This document shows, in pieces, positions 42,744 to 51,520 of a DNA stretch of 64,000 nucleotides. The stretch comes from Brevibacterium aurantiacum (GTDB lineage: Bacteria; Actinomycetota; Actinomycetes; Actinomycetales; Brevibacteriaceae). The notes under the pieces are model-generated. The model was not told the origin of the DNA. It saw nothing but the letters and a program-made list of their open reading frames with translations, and ran no database searches. The stretch is taken from positions 124,001-188,000 of the forward strand of contig NZ_VLTK01000003.1 of NCBI RefSeq assembly GCF_007558825.1, in the 5' to 3' direction. The first letter of the stretch is position 1; the number at the start of each line of letters is the position of its first letter. A program made the translations under genes and the position numbers.

Positions 42744-43577
42744 ATGAGATACCCGAAGGTCAGTGAGTGTGTGGACGTCTTCGAAACACTGTGGCCTGCG
42801 GCCCTGGCTGAGAGCTGGGATTCGGTGGGGCTGGCCGTGGGGGATCCCGATGCCGAGGTCCGTTCTATCCTGCTCGCACTCGACCCCATGGACGCGGTCA
42901 TCGCCGAGGCGGTGGTGCTGGGCTCGGACCTCGTGTTCAACCATCATCCGCTCATGCTCAAACCTGTGAAGTCCGTCAATGCCGCAACCCTGAAGGGCGG
43001 CGCCGTTCACACCCTGATCAGCAATGACATCGCCTTGTTCAACGCCCACACGAATGCGGATTCGGCGCGTGGGGGAGTCTCGGATGCGCTCATCTCCCTG
43101 CTCGGCATCGAGGACGCAGTCCCACTCGTCCCTCATGCTGAGGGATCGAGCACCGGCATCGGCCGCGTCGGAGACCTCCCCACGCCGACGCCCGTCCGCG
43201 ATATCGCCCGCACTCTCTCGAACCGTCTGCCGCGGACGACGACGGGTGTGCGCATCGCCGGCGACCCGGCCGCAGCCGTGACCCGAGTCGCCGTCTGCGG
43301 TGGAGCGGGGGACTCCCTGTTCGACGAGGTCAGGGCCAGCGGCGCAGATGTCTACATCACCGCTGACCTTCGCCACCATCCCGCCACCGAGGCCCGCGAC
43401 ACCGCCAATAGGCAGGGAGGTCGACCACAGCTCATCGATGTCTCCCATTGGGCGTCGGAGACCGTCTGGCTCACCGCGGCCGCGGAACAGCTGGAGACCG
43501 AATTCGCCGAGCGCGGATTCAGCATCGCCCTGCAGCATTCGGCGGTCAACACCGATCCCTGGGTCGAACGCTATTGA
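42744..43577 (+). CDS. Nif3-like dinuclear metal-centre protein
   Basis: A 277-residue hexameric-barrel protein of the YqfO/Nif3 family. It has the N-terminal block AESWDSVGLAVGDP, the metal ligand region VFNHHPLML, AHTNADSARGGVSDAL, and a C-terminal DVSHWASETVWL with a histidine followed by HSAVNTDPW. TACTGT ends six bases before ATG 42744. It commonly lies upstream of the zinc-ribbon gene, as here. The function in bacteria is unresolved. Confidence 0.9.
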   Translation: MRYPKVSECVDVFETLWPAALAESWDSVGLAVGDPDAEVRSILLALDPMDAVIAEAVVLGSDLVFNHHPLMLKPVKSVNAATLKGGAVHTLISNDIALFNAHTNADSARGGVSDALISLLGIEDAVPLVPHAEGSSTGIGRVGDLPTPTPVRDIARTLSNRLPRTTTGVRIAGDPAAAVTRVAVCGGAGDSLFDEVRASGADVYITADLRHHPATEARDTANRQGGRPQLIDVSHWASETVWLTAAAEQLETEFAERGFSIALQHSAVNTDPWVERY

Positions 43578-43622
43578 CTCTCTGCACACGACCCCTGACG
43601 CCTCGATGACAAGGAACCCAGA

Positions 43623-44351
43623 ATGCTGATCACCGCCGAACAACGCACAGAACTCGAGTCACTCATCGAACTCGCCTCCCACGGACGCGCGCTGCGACAC
43701 GAGCACGACAATCCCACCCAAGCGTCGGCGTTGAAGGACCTCGTGTCTTCGCACAAAGAGCTCGAGGCCAAGAAGACCGAGGCCGCCGAGGTGGTGGAGA
43801 AGTTCCGTACCGACGTTGCCGAGCATGCCGCGGCCATCGAATCGCAGAACGCTCAGATCAAGAAGAAGACTCTCGAACTCAACGACGGAACCGGACTGAC
43901 CAGCCGAGATCTCGTGAATCTGCAGGGCGAGATCTCCGGCCATGAGGAACGGGTCGCTGAACTCGAGGAGGCTGAGCTCGGTTCCATGGAGGAACTCGAA
44001 TCCGCTGAGGCCGTTCTCTCAGAGGTGGAGTCCTCCCTCGCCGAGGTGATCGCCTCCGGCCGTACCATGCAGAAGTCCATCAAGGACCGCAAGGCGGAGT
44101 TGGCCGCGGAGCTTGAGGCCAACAGTGCCTCGGCGCAGAAGCTGAAGGCCGACCTGCCCGAGGCATTAGTTCGACAGTTTGACCAGAATGTCGCTGCGGG
44201 CGGGCCCGGGGCTGCGATCCTGAACGGGCCGAACTGCCAAGCCTGTGGCCAGGAGATCAGCGGCATGGCATGGAAGGGCATGCTGCTCGAGGACCCGAAT
44301 CAGACCTATGAGTGCGAGGAGTGCGAGGCGGTTCTGCTGCGCAAAGGCTGA
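43623..44351 (+). CDS. coiled-coil protein with C-terminal C4 zinc ribbon
   Basis: A 242-residue protein. Residues about 25-180 are a long Glu/Ala/Lys-rich coiled coil of the hairpin type. Residues about 200-240 carry the zinc ligands CQACG and CEECEAVL, the zf-RING_7 pattern. AAGGAA lies seven bases before ATG 43623. The pairing with Nif3 is conserved in Actinobacteria and in other bacteria, suggesting a joint role in RNA or metal handling that remains uncharacterised. Confidence 0.88.
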   Translation: MLITAEQRTELESLIELASHGRALRHEHDNPTQASALKDLVSSHKELEAKKTEAAEVVEKFRTDVAEHAAAIESQNAQIKKKTLELNDGTGLTSRDLVNLQGEISGHEERVAELEEAELGSMEELESAEAVLSEVESSLAEVIASGRTMQKSIKDRKAELAAELEANSASAQKLKADLPEALVRQFDQNVAAGGPGAAILNGPNCQACGQEISGMAWKGMLLEDPNQTYECEECEAVLLRKG

Positions 44352-44395
44352 GGCGAGCCCACGGACTGTGACTGACCTCTGAGAGCTGCAGGGCC

Positions 44396-45172
44396 TCAGT
44401 CGCGCAGCACGATCGTCAGCGCCGCCGGTCGGCTCTTGGCATGCGGGGTGAACTCGACCTCATAGGACTCTTCGGCCCGTGAGAGCAGATCCGCAGAGCT
44501 TGTCGGCAGCTCACGCTCGTCTGCGAGCAGTCGGCCGACGAGCTCGCCGCGATAGTACTTCGCCCAATGGGAGACCACGCTGCGTTTGGTGCCGTTGACC
44601 TTGACTGCGCCCAGGGTCACGACCTGCTCATGCGGGCCCGGCCAAGCGGCTCGGTAGTCGCTGGAGCGGCAGTCGAGGATCACCTCGGCGGGGTCGATCG
44701 TGAATGATTTGGCCAGGACCGGCTTCCACCACGAAGACAGCTTTCCGAGGGTGCCCAGGTCCGTCTTCATCGCCAGCCGATAGGCGGGGATCGGATCGAG
44801 ACCGTTGACTTGGCCGAAGAGTGCCGAGAACACGTGGACGTTGCGCAGCCGCTGCGCCAGGGTCTCGTCGGCCATGGCATCGGCAACGAGGTCCGGGGCG
44901 CCCATCGCTTCGTAGAGGACTCCGGAGTACGTCTGCAGGGCCGGGGCGCACGGGATGGTGTCGAGACTGATATTGCGTTCGACGTCGGCTGAGAGTGAGG
45001 CTCCCACGCCCAACTGACCCAGCGCGTCTTTTCTTTTGGAGACCTTCTGCAGGGCACTCAGGACCTTCTTGCGCTGCGGGTTGAGATCCGGTGCCGAAAG
45101 TCCTGGGAGGTTGAGTGGGGAACCCGAATTCGCGGGAGTCTTACCTTCTGAGGGCGGCAATAGGATCTTCAC
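44396..45172 (-). CDS. yaaA: YaaA-family peroxide stress protein
   Basis: A 258-residue DUF328 protein starting VKILLPPSEGKTP, with YSGVLYEAMG, FSALFGQVNGLDPIPAYRL and the C-terminal FTPHAKSRPAALTIV. In E. coli YaaA lowers free iron during peroxide stress. I chose GTG 45172 because the family begins there; TACGAT lies six bases upstream with TTCGAG 17 bases before it. It converges with the zinc-ribbon gene and is divergent from rnpB. Confidence 0.9.
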   Translation of the reverse strand: MKILLPPSEGKTPANSGSPLNLPGLSAPDLNPQRKKVLSALQKVSKRKDALGQLGVGASLSADVERNISLDTIPCAPALQTYSGVLYEAMGAPDLVADAMADETLAQRLRNVHVFSALFGQVNGLDPIPAYRLAMKTDLGTLGKLSSWWKPVLAKSFTIDPAEVILDCRSSDYRAAWPGPHEQVVTLGAVKVNGTKRSVVSHWAKYYRGELVGRLLADERELPTSSADLLSRAEESYEVEFTPHAKSRPAALTIVLRD

Positions 45173-45287
45173 CTCACCATCGTAGGTCCCAACCCTTGGG
45201 CCTCGAATCGCCGTCCACGTTAGATTCATCACTGCTGGCTCATCGCCGCGACGAAGGGTCCCGGCGATGAGGGTAGACTTCTGTACT

Positions 45288-45661
45288 CGAGGACAGGTCA
45301 CCAGACGGTCGCGGCTCTTTCACGAGGGCTGAGGAACGTCCGGGCTCCACAGAGCAGGGATGGTGGGTAACACCCACCCGGGGTAACCCGCGGGCCAGTG
45401 CAACAGAGAGCAGACCGCCCAGTTCCGACTGGGTAAGGGTGAAACGGTGGTGTAAGAGACCACCAGGGTGCCGGGTGACCGGCACCGCTGGGTAAACCCC
45501 ATCCGGAGCAAGATCAGACAGGCGACGTTCGAGGCTGCTCGCCGAGTCGTCGGGTGGATTGCTCGAGGCCGGTGGCAACATCGGTCCCAGATAGATGACC
45601 GTCCGTCGAGAAGGGCAACCGACTCGATGACAGAACCCGGCGTATCGGTGGCCTGTCCTCA
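45288..45661 (+). ncRNA. rnpB: RNase P RNA, bacterial type A
   Basis: About 373 nt. The P1 stem GAGGACAGG (45289-45297) pairs with CCTGTCCTC (45652-45660). The conserved CR I region GAGGAACGTCCGGGCTCC, the P4-forming ACAGAACCCGGC near the end and the GGGTGAAACGGTGGTGTAAGAG core element are all present in order. It catalyses 5' maturation of tRNAs. It lies between divergent yaaA and convergent ppgK. Confidence 0.95.
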
Positions 45662-45703
45662 CCTCACGTCTGGCGGTCGCGACGTCTGGCAGTCGCGTCA
45701 GAT

Positions 45704-46537
45704 CTAGGCCGACCCCTTCTTCACTTTGGCCTTGCCGTTGTTGGCAGCCAGAATGGCGGCACCGACGATGCCGGCATTGTTGAACAGCTTCGCCGGCCGC
45801 AGCTCGGCGCGGGTGCTGATCAGATGCAGGAACTCTGCATGCGATTTCGAGATGCCTCCGCCGATGAGGATCACATCGGGGGCCACCAGAAGTTCGACCT
45901 GCGAATAGTACTGCTGCAACCGCTGAGCCCACTCCACGTAGCTGAGATCCTCGCGCACCTTGACCGATTCAGCTGCCTGGGTCTCCGCGTCCCGGCCGTT
46001 CATCTCGATGTGTCCCAGCTCCGTGTAGGGCACCAGACGCCCCTGGGTGAAGAGTGCTGTTCCGATGCCGGTGCCCAGGGTCGTCAGCAGCACTGTCTTC
46101 TTCCGGTATCTGCGACCGGCACCGAAGGTCATCTCGGCCAGTCCTGCCGCGTCCGCGTCGTTCATGATGTAGAAGCGCCGGCCGGTGTGTTCGGTGAGGA
46201 TCGCGGTGATGTTCGACCCGATCCATGACTGGTCGAGGTTCGCGGCGTAGTCCACATGGTCATCACGGACAACGCCGGGGAACCCGCAGCCGATCGGCAG
46301 AGCGTCCAGAGCAGATCTGTCATCGACGACTCCCAACTCGAGCGCCTTGGACACGAGGAGTTCGACCACCTGTGTGATCGCCTCGGCCACAGCGACAGGG
46401 GAGCTGGGCTTGGGGGTGAGCACCCGCGCCCGCTTGAACGCCAGATTGCCGGTCTCCGTGTCGACGAGCGCGGATTTGATTCCCGTTCCGCCCACGTCGA
46501 CTCCAATGGCGAAGCGTCCCTGCTGATCGTCTGTCAT
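45704..46537 (-). CDS. ppgK: polyphosphate glucokinase
   Basis: A 277-residue ROK-family kinase. GVDVGGTGIKSALVD binds the phosphate donor; catalytic and sugar residues lie in AANLDQSW and NDADAAGLAEMTFG, and TTLGTGIGTALF is the second donor motif. The ELGHIEMNGRDAE segment replaces the zinc-binding site of repressor-type ROK proteins. PpgK phosphorylates glucose with polyphosphate or ATP and is typical of Actinobacteria. Its ATG lies one base after the map stop. Confidence 0.92.
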   Translation of the reverse strand: MTDDQQGRFAIGVDVGGTGIKSALVDTETGNLAFKRARVLTPKPSSPVAVAEAITQVVELLVSKALELGVVDDRSALDALPIGCGFPGVVRDDHVDYAANLDQSWIGSNITAILTEHTGRRFYIMNDADAAGLAEMTFGAGRRYRKKTVLLTTLGTGIGTALFTQGRLVPYTELGHIEMNGRDAETQAAESVKVREDLSYVEWAQRLQQYYSQVELLVAPDVILIGGGISKSHAEFLHLISTRAELRPAKLFNNAGIVGAAILAANNGKAKVKKGSA

Positions 46538-46538
46538 C

Positions 46539-47447
46539 TCAGTCCTGTCGGGTCATGGGCCCTGCAGCGATGGCTGCATCGGCATCGGGGAGGGTGAGGA
46601 TGTCGGCACCGGTCTCGGTGACGACAAGTGTGTGTTCGAACTGGGCGGAGCGCTTCCGGTCCTTGGTGACCACTGTCCAGGCATCGTCCCAGACGTCCCA
46701 GTCGACGGTTCCGAGGTTGAGCATCGGTTCGATGGTGAAGATCATCCCCGGTTCCATCACCTCGGCGTGGGCGGGCGCGGCGTCGTAGTGGGGAACGATG
46801 AGACCGGTATGGAACTCCCGTCCCACCCCGTGTCCGCTGTAGTCACGGACGACTCCGTAGTCGAAGCGCTTGGCATACTTCTCGATGACTCGACCGATGA
46901 CGTTGATCTCGCGGCCCGGTTTGACGGCTTTGATTCCGCGCATCGTGGCCTCCCACGTCCGCTCCACGAGCAGTCGGGACTCGTCATCGACCTCGCCGGC
47001 ATAGAAGGTGTAGTTCGTGTCTCCATGCATGCCCTCGATGTAGGCGGTGATGTCGACATTGACGATGTCCCCGTCGGCGATGACCGTCGAGTCGGGGATG
47101 CCGTGACAGATCACCTCGTTGAGCGATGTGCACACGGACTTCGGGAATCCGCGATAGCCCAGTGTCGAAGGATAGGCACCGTGGTCGCACATGTACTCAT
47201 GGGCGACTCGGTCGATCGCATCGGTAGTCACTCCGGGTTCGATCATGTCACCCACAACGGCCAGAGCGTTCGCCGCGATACTGCCCGCCACGCGGACCTT
47301 CTCGATCTCCTCGGCGGAGTAGAAGTTGCTGCCCCTGCCTTCGTCGGCATCGGCGCGACCGACGTATTCGGGTCGGGTGATGTTCTGGGGGACACCCAGT
47401 TCAGGAGAGATGGTTCCGGGCGTGAGCAGGCGAGGCATATCAGTCAT
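46539..47447 (-). CDS. map: type I methionine aminopeptidase (MetAP1c-like)
   Basis: A 302-residue enzyme removing initiator methionine. Metal ligands appear in order: two aspartates in [19 protein letters not shown], histidine in [10 protein letters not shown], glutamates in FTIEPML and QFEHTLVV. The N-terminal extension ([19 protein letters not shown]) matches the mycobacterial MetAP1c form. TAGAAT ends ten bases upstream of ATG 47447. It is coupled to ppgK. Confidence 0.94.
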   Translation of the reverse strand: MTDMPRLLTPGTISPELGVPQNITRPEYVGRADADEGRGSNFYSAEEIEKVRVAGSIAANALAVVGDMIEPGVTTDAIDRVAHEYMCDHGAYPSTLGYRGFPKSVCTSLNEVICHGIPDSTVIADGDIVNVDITAYIEGMHGDTNYTFYAGEVDDESRLLVERTWEATMRGIKAVKPGREINVIGRVIEKYAKRFDYGVVRDYSGHGVGREFHTGLIVPHYDAAPAHAEVMEPGMIFTIEPMLNLGTVDWDVWDDAWTVVTKDRKRSAQFEHTLVVTETGADILTLPDADAAIAAGPMTRQD

Positions 47448-47608
47448 GGTGACTTCGATTCTAGAGCGGTTGAGCCCCGATATTCCACAATTGCGCTGTC
47501 TGCCGGTGCGAGGGGGCCATCGGAGAGGAATTAGAGTGGAGACAGGTATTGTCGCCTGCGTGTGCGACGACAGGTTGCAACAATGGACGAGACGAAACGG
47601 AAGGGGAA

Positions 47609-48337
47609 ATGATGAACGAGCAGACTGCCTCGGTCGGTCCCGAGTTCTCCGGTCTCAGCGATGTGGTGAGTCTGACGAGCGCACCCCAGCAGATCGCGGA
47701 CCACATCCTCTCCGGCATCGCCGTGGGCGCGCTTCCCGAAGGCACCCTGCTGCCCGGTGAACGAGCCCTTGCCGCCGATCTTCAGGTCTCACGCTCGAGT
47801 GTGCGCGCGGCACTGCTGCGGCTGGAGCGGCTCGGGGTCGTCGAACGGCGGCGTGGGCGCGGCGGCGGAACTTTCGTGTCCAGCGCGGAACCGACGGCTC
47901 TTGCCCCGATGGCCGATCGCATCGGTGAGTTCCATGCCGAACGCAGAAATCTTCTCGATGCCCGTGCGATCTTTCAGAACAGTCTGGCCGCGACTGCGGC
48001 TCTGCGGCGAACCGAGGAAGAGCTCACGGAGCTCCGGGAGTTGGCACAGAGGTATTCTGAACGCGCCGAGGCAGGTGTGGCCAGAACGGCTGACGCGCAG
48101 TTCCACTTCGCCATCGCTCGAGCCGGGCACAATCCCGAGCTCGCACGCATGGCCATCGATATCGACACCAGGATCAACGCGGGCTTCCGCCACGACCCCT
48201 TCTCCCACAAGCTCTTCGACCATGCGGTGGCCGATCACGCAGCCATCGTCGAGGCGATCGCCGACCAAGATGCGAATGCCGCCGGCCAGCTGTGCGAGGA
48301 GCACTTCCGGTCGACGACGATGCCGCCGGCCAGCTGA
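47609..48337 (+). CDS. GntR/FadR-family regulator
   Basis: A 242-residue regulator. The N-terminal winged HTH shows [22 protein letters not shown], then [16 protein letters not shown]. The C-terminal all-helical FCD domain carries [30 protein letters not shown] and [14 protein letters not shown], with histidines that can bind a metal. GGAAGGGGAA precedes the tandem ATGs at 47609 and 47612. It is divergent from map and convergent with ald. Its effector is unknown; an organic acid is typical. Confidence 0.88.
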   Translation: MMNEQTASVGPEFSGLSDVVSLTSAPQQIADHILSGIAVGALPEGTLLPGERALAADLQVSRSSVRAALLRLERLGVVERRRGRGGGTFVSSAEPTALAPMADRIGEFHAERRNLLDARAIFQNSLAATAALRRTEEELTELRELAQRYSERAEAGVARTADAQFHFAIARAGHNPELARMAIDIDTRINAGFRHDPFSHKLFDHAVADHAAIVEAIADQDANAAGQLCEEHFRSTTMPPAS

Positions 48338-48383
48338 GACCATACCGGCTCCGCCCCGGCTTCCAGCGCCCGTCTTCTACGCG

Positions 48384-48425
48384 TCCAGGGCTGCCCTGGA
48401 ACAATCAGGACAGCCCTGGAACAAT
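48384..48425. repeat. inverted and direct repeats between the GntR gene and ald
   Basis: TCCAGGGCTG (48384-48393) is complementary to CAGCCCTGGA (48411-48420), while GCCCTGGAACAAT occurs twice (48393 and 48413). A second stem, AAGGCCG/CGGCCTT, lies at 48430-48461. The cluster probably forms a bidirectional terminator between the convergent genes. Confidence 0.5.
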
Positions 48426-48503
48426 GCGCAAGGCCGACATCAGGTCAATGCTGCCGGCCTTCCGCATGCGTGCTTCAGGCGAGGTTCACCCGGGCTCGTG
48501 CGT

Positions 48504-49622
48504 TCAGTTCGCCAGGGCGTGTGCGACGGAGACGGCCTCGAGACCGAAGGCCTCGGCAACGTTGTCGTTGGTGACGTGCCCATTGTGGATATTGAGTCCA
48601 CGAGCCAGACCCGAATCCTTCGACAGAGCTGCGTGCCATCCCTGGTTGGCGATCTTGACCGCGAACGGCAGAGTCGCGTTCGTCAGTGCGGCCGTGGCAG
48701 TGTTGGGCACCGCACCGGGCATGTTCGCCACACAGTAGTAGATCGAGTTGTGCACCTCGAAGGTGGGATCGTCGTGGGTGGTGGGCCTCGAGTTCTCGAA
48801 GCACCCGCCCTGGTCGATGGCGATGTCGACGAGCACCGAGCCCGGTTTCATGCCCGCGACCATCTCGTCGGTGACGAGTTTCGGTGCCTTCTTGCCGGGG
48901 ATGAGCACCGAACCGATGACCAGGTCGGCAGAGGCCAGGGACTTCGTGATCTCGTATTTGTTCGAGACCTTCGTAGCGATCGCCCCGGCAAAGGTCTCGT
49001 CGATCTGACGCAGGCGGGGAATGTTGATGTCGATGACCTCGACGGCAGCACCCAGGCCCAGGGCCATACGAGCGGCGTTGGTGCCGGCTACTCCTGCACC
49101 GATGACGACGACATTGGCCCGTTCGACACCGGGGACGCCTGAGAGCAGGATGCCGCGACCGCCCGAAGCCTTGAGCAGACTGTGGGCGCCGACCTGCGTT
49201 GACAGCCGCCCAGCGATCTCACTCATCGGAGCCAGAAGCGGCAGGCCTCCACCGTCGGGCGCAACCGTCTCGTAGGCGATCGCGGTGGTCCCTGCACTCA
49301 TCAGTGCCTGAGTCAGCGCTTCGTCTGCTGCCAGGTGCAGGTATGTGAAGAGGATCAGGTCCTTGCGCAGGAAACCGTATTCTTCGGCGATGGGTTCTTT
49401 GACCTTGAGGACCATGTCCCCGGCGGCCCAGGTGGACGCCGCATCCGCAGCGATCGCGGCACCAGCATCGGTGTACTCATCGTCGGTGATGAATGACCCG
49501 AGTCCGGCACCGGCCTGAACCGTGACTTCATGTCCATGTGAAACGAGCTCGTGGACACCGGCGGCGGTGATGGCGACGCGGAACTCGTTGTTCTTGACCT
49601 CTGTGGGCACTGAAATGCGCAT
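48504..49622 (-). CDS. ald: alanine dehydrogenase
   Basis: A 372-residue NAD-dependent enzyme interconverting alanine with pyruvate and ammonium. It starts [18 protein letters not shown]; the substrate-binding lysine sits in MVLKVKEP and the catalytic histidine in YLHLAAD. The Rossmann motif is [12 protein letters not shown], and [14 protein letters not shown] is the family signature. AGAAGGAAAG precedes ATG 49622. The 330-base upstream region shared with the SPOR-glnA2 operon suggests nitrogen-linked control. Confidence 0.95.
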   Translation of the reverse strand: MRISVPTEVKNNEFRVAITAAGVHELVSHGHEVTVQAGAGLGSFITDDEYTDAGAAIAADAASTWAAGDMVLKVKEPIAEEYGFLRKDLILFTYLHLAADEALTQALMSAGTTAIAYETVAPDGGGLPLLAPMSEIAGRLSTQVGAHSLLKASGGRGILLSGVPGVERANVVVIGAGVAGTNAARMALGLGAAVEVIDINIPRLRQIDETFAGAIATKVSNKYEITKSLASADLVIGSVLIPGKKAPKLVTDEMVAGMKPGSVLVDIAIDQGGCFENSRPTTHDDPTFEVHNSIYYCVANMPGAVPNTATAALTNATLPFAVKIANQGWHAALSKDSGLARGLNIHNGHVTNDNVAEAFGLEAVSVAHALAN

Positions 49623-49877
49623 AGCTTTCCTTCTCTCATGTTGCCCCATGGGCAGTTCCAGCCAGATCGAACTGTGGCTGAGGATACATTCCACTGTATT
49701 CCTTTGAAGGTCTGCAGGGCAAACCTTTATCGCTAGTATTCGTGCACGTGCCTACGGATTCGGTGGAATATCAACCACACAGGTGCGAAAAAACCATATT
49801 TTGTTGCATTCAGACACAGAAGCGGTCCAGTTTTTGGAGGTCACAGGCGTGTGCGGGCGAAGTCGTGCGGTGCGGTC

Positions 49878-49906
49878 CTGGCGGCGACAGACAGAACCGG
49901 TAAGCT
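49878..49906 (+). promoter_or_regulatory. predicted promoter of the SPOR-glnA2-glnE operon
   Basis: CTGGCG (49878-49883) and TAAGCT (49901-49906) with a 17-base spacer, giving a leader of about 40 bases. The rest of the 49623-49950 gap is non-coding and holds an AT-rich tract at about 49780-49810 (GAAAAAACCATATTTTG) that could bind a regulator. Confidence 0.5.
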
Positions 49907-49950
49907 GAAATCTGTCAGGGATTCACCACACCCACGATGAAGGGTTCGAC

Positions 49951-50154
49951 ATGGGACTGTTCAAAGATATCGACGATGCCGATTCGAAGTACTACTTCAA
50001 TCTCAAGACCAACTCGGTTGAGCGTGGCCTGGTCAGCGATGCGGACCACCGCATGGGCCCCTACGAGACAGAGGAAGTGGCTCGAGCCGCCCTCGAGCGG
50101 GCCCAGGCCCGCAATGAAGAGTGGGAAGAAGACGACAAGAAGTGGAACGGCTGA
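49951..50154 (+). CDS. small SPOR-like acidic protein
   Basis: A 67-residue protein with YYFNLKTNSVERGLVSDADHR and GPYETEEVARAALERAQAR, a pattern like a minimal SPOR repeat, followed by an acidic tail (EEWEEDDKKW). AGGG lies before ATG 49951. The stop is three bases from the glnA2 start, so they are co-translated. Similar small proteins accompany glnA2 in related Actinobacteria. The role is unknown; it could be a GlnA2 modulator. Confidence 0.75.
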   Translation: MGLFKDIDDADSKYYFNLKTNSVERGLVSDADHRMGPYETEEVARAALERAQARNEEWEEDDKKWNG

Positions 50155-50157
50155 GGA

Positions 50158-51516
50158 ATGTCGCGTCAGGAAGAATTCGTTCTTCGCACCGTTGAAGACC
50201 GTGAAGTACGCTTCATCCGCCTGTGGTTCACCGACGTCCTCGGCGGGCTGAAGTCGGTTGCAGTGGTTCCGGCAGAGCTCGAAGGGGCATTCTCCGAAGG
50301 AATCGGCTTCGACGGATCCGCCGTTGAGGGACTCTCACGAGTCTATGAGGCAGATATGGTCCTCAAGCCCGATCCCTCAACGTTCTCGCTGCTGCCATGG
50401 CGTGGCGAGAAGGAACCTACCGGGAGGATGTTCTGCGATATCCACGTGCCTGGGGGAGAGCCGGCGCAGGCTGATCCCCGCAACGTTCTCAAGCGGACGC
50501 TGGCAAAGGCCGCGGAGAAGGGTTTCTCCTTCTATGTTCACCCGGAGATCGAGTTCTACCTGTTCAAGACGGACAACCTCGATCCGGGCACCGGCATCCT
50601 CGAGGGAACAAGACCCATCCCCGTTGACACTGCCGGCTACTTCGACCATGTCAACGGCGGTACCGCCAACGACTTCCGCCGCTCCGCAGTCACCATGCTT
50701 GAAGCCATGGGATTGTCCGTCGAGTTCTCTCATCATGAAGCCGGTCCTGGGCAGAACGAGATCGACCTGCGCTACGCGGACGCGCTGACCATGGCCGACA
50801 ACATCATGACCTTCCGATCGGTGATCAAAGAAGTCGCGATCTCTCAGGGCGTCTACGCATCCTTCATGCCCAAGCCGCTCAACGATCATCCGGGCAGCGG
50901 AATGCATACACATGTCTCACTCTTCGAGGGGGAGAACAACGCCTTCTTCGAGCCCGGAGCCATGTATCAGCTGTCGAAGACCGGCAAGCAGTTCATCGCA
51001 GGCCTCCTCACCCACGCAGCAGAGATCACCGCGGTGACGAATCAGCACGTGAATTCGTACAAGCGCCTGTGGACAGGTCACGAAGCCCCGTCCTACATCT
51101 CCTGGGGACACCGGAATCGTTCGGCCCTGGTCCGCGTGCCGCAGTACAACTCGGGGAAGTCCTCCTCCGCGCGCATCGAATACCGGGCTCTTGATTCCTC
51201 TGCCAACCCGTACCTGTCCTATGCCCTCATGCTCGCGGCCGGGCTGAAGGGCATCGAAGAAGACTACGAGCTGCCCGAGGAGGCCGAGGACAACGTGTGG
51301 CAGCTCTCGGACACCGAACGCCGTGCGATGGGAATCCAAGCGCTGCCCTCCAGTCTGTCCCACGCCCTTGAGATCATGGAGCAGTCCGATCTGGTCGCGG
51401 AGACGCTGGGCGAAGAGGTCTTCGACTTCTTCTTGCGCAACAAACGGCGGGAATGGAACGACTACCGCGCTCAGGTCACTCCGTTCGAGCTCAGCAAACA
51501 CTTCACCTCGATGTAG
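50158..51516 (+). CDS. glnA2: glutamine synthetase, short GlnA2 type
   Basis: A 452-residue type I glutamine synthetase. It shows VRFIRLWFTDVLGGLKSV, the FDGSAVEGLSRV signature, HPEIEFYLF, EFSHHEAGPGQNEIDLRY, KPLNDHPGSGMHTHVSLF, and the ATP motif NQHVNSYKRLWTGHEAPSYI. The C-terminal segment that carries the adenylylated tyrosine in GlnA1 reads EDNVWQLSD, with Trp in its place, so it should not be controlled by adenylylation. GlnE follows after four bases. Confidence 0.93.
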   Translation: MSRQEEFVLRTVEDREVRFIRLWFTDVLGGLKSVAVVPAELEGAFSEGIGFDGSAVEGLSRVYEADMVLKPDPSTFSLLPWRGEKEPTGRMFCDIHVPGGEPAQADPRNVLKRTLAKAAEKGFSFYVHPEIEFYLFKTDNLDPGTGILEGTRPIPVDTAGYFDHVNGGTANDFRRSAVTMLEAMGLSVEFSHHEAGPGQNEIDLRYADALTMADNIMTFRSVIKEVAISQGVYASFMPKPLNDHPGSGMHTHVSLFEGENNAFFEPGAMYQLSKTGKQFIAGLLTHAAEITAVTNQHVNSYKRLWTGHEAPSYISWGHRNRSALVRVPQYNSGKSSSARIEYRALDSSANPYLSYALMLAAGLKGIEEDYELPEEAEDNVWQLSDTERRAMGIQALPSSLSHALEIMEQSDLVAETLGEEVFDFFLRNKRREWNDYRAQVTPFELSKHFTSM

Positions 51517-51520
51517 TCTC

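Noticed and set aside
42417-43643. Open frame of about 400 codons antisense to Nif3
   Set aside because: Shadow of the Nif3 frame in high-GC DNA; no family features.
47757-49142. Long plus-strand frame running from the GntR gene into ald
   Set aside because: It covers two real genes in wrong frames and has Arg/Ser/Pro-rich translation.
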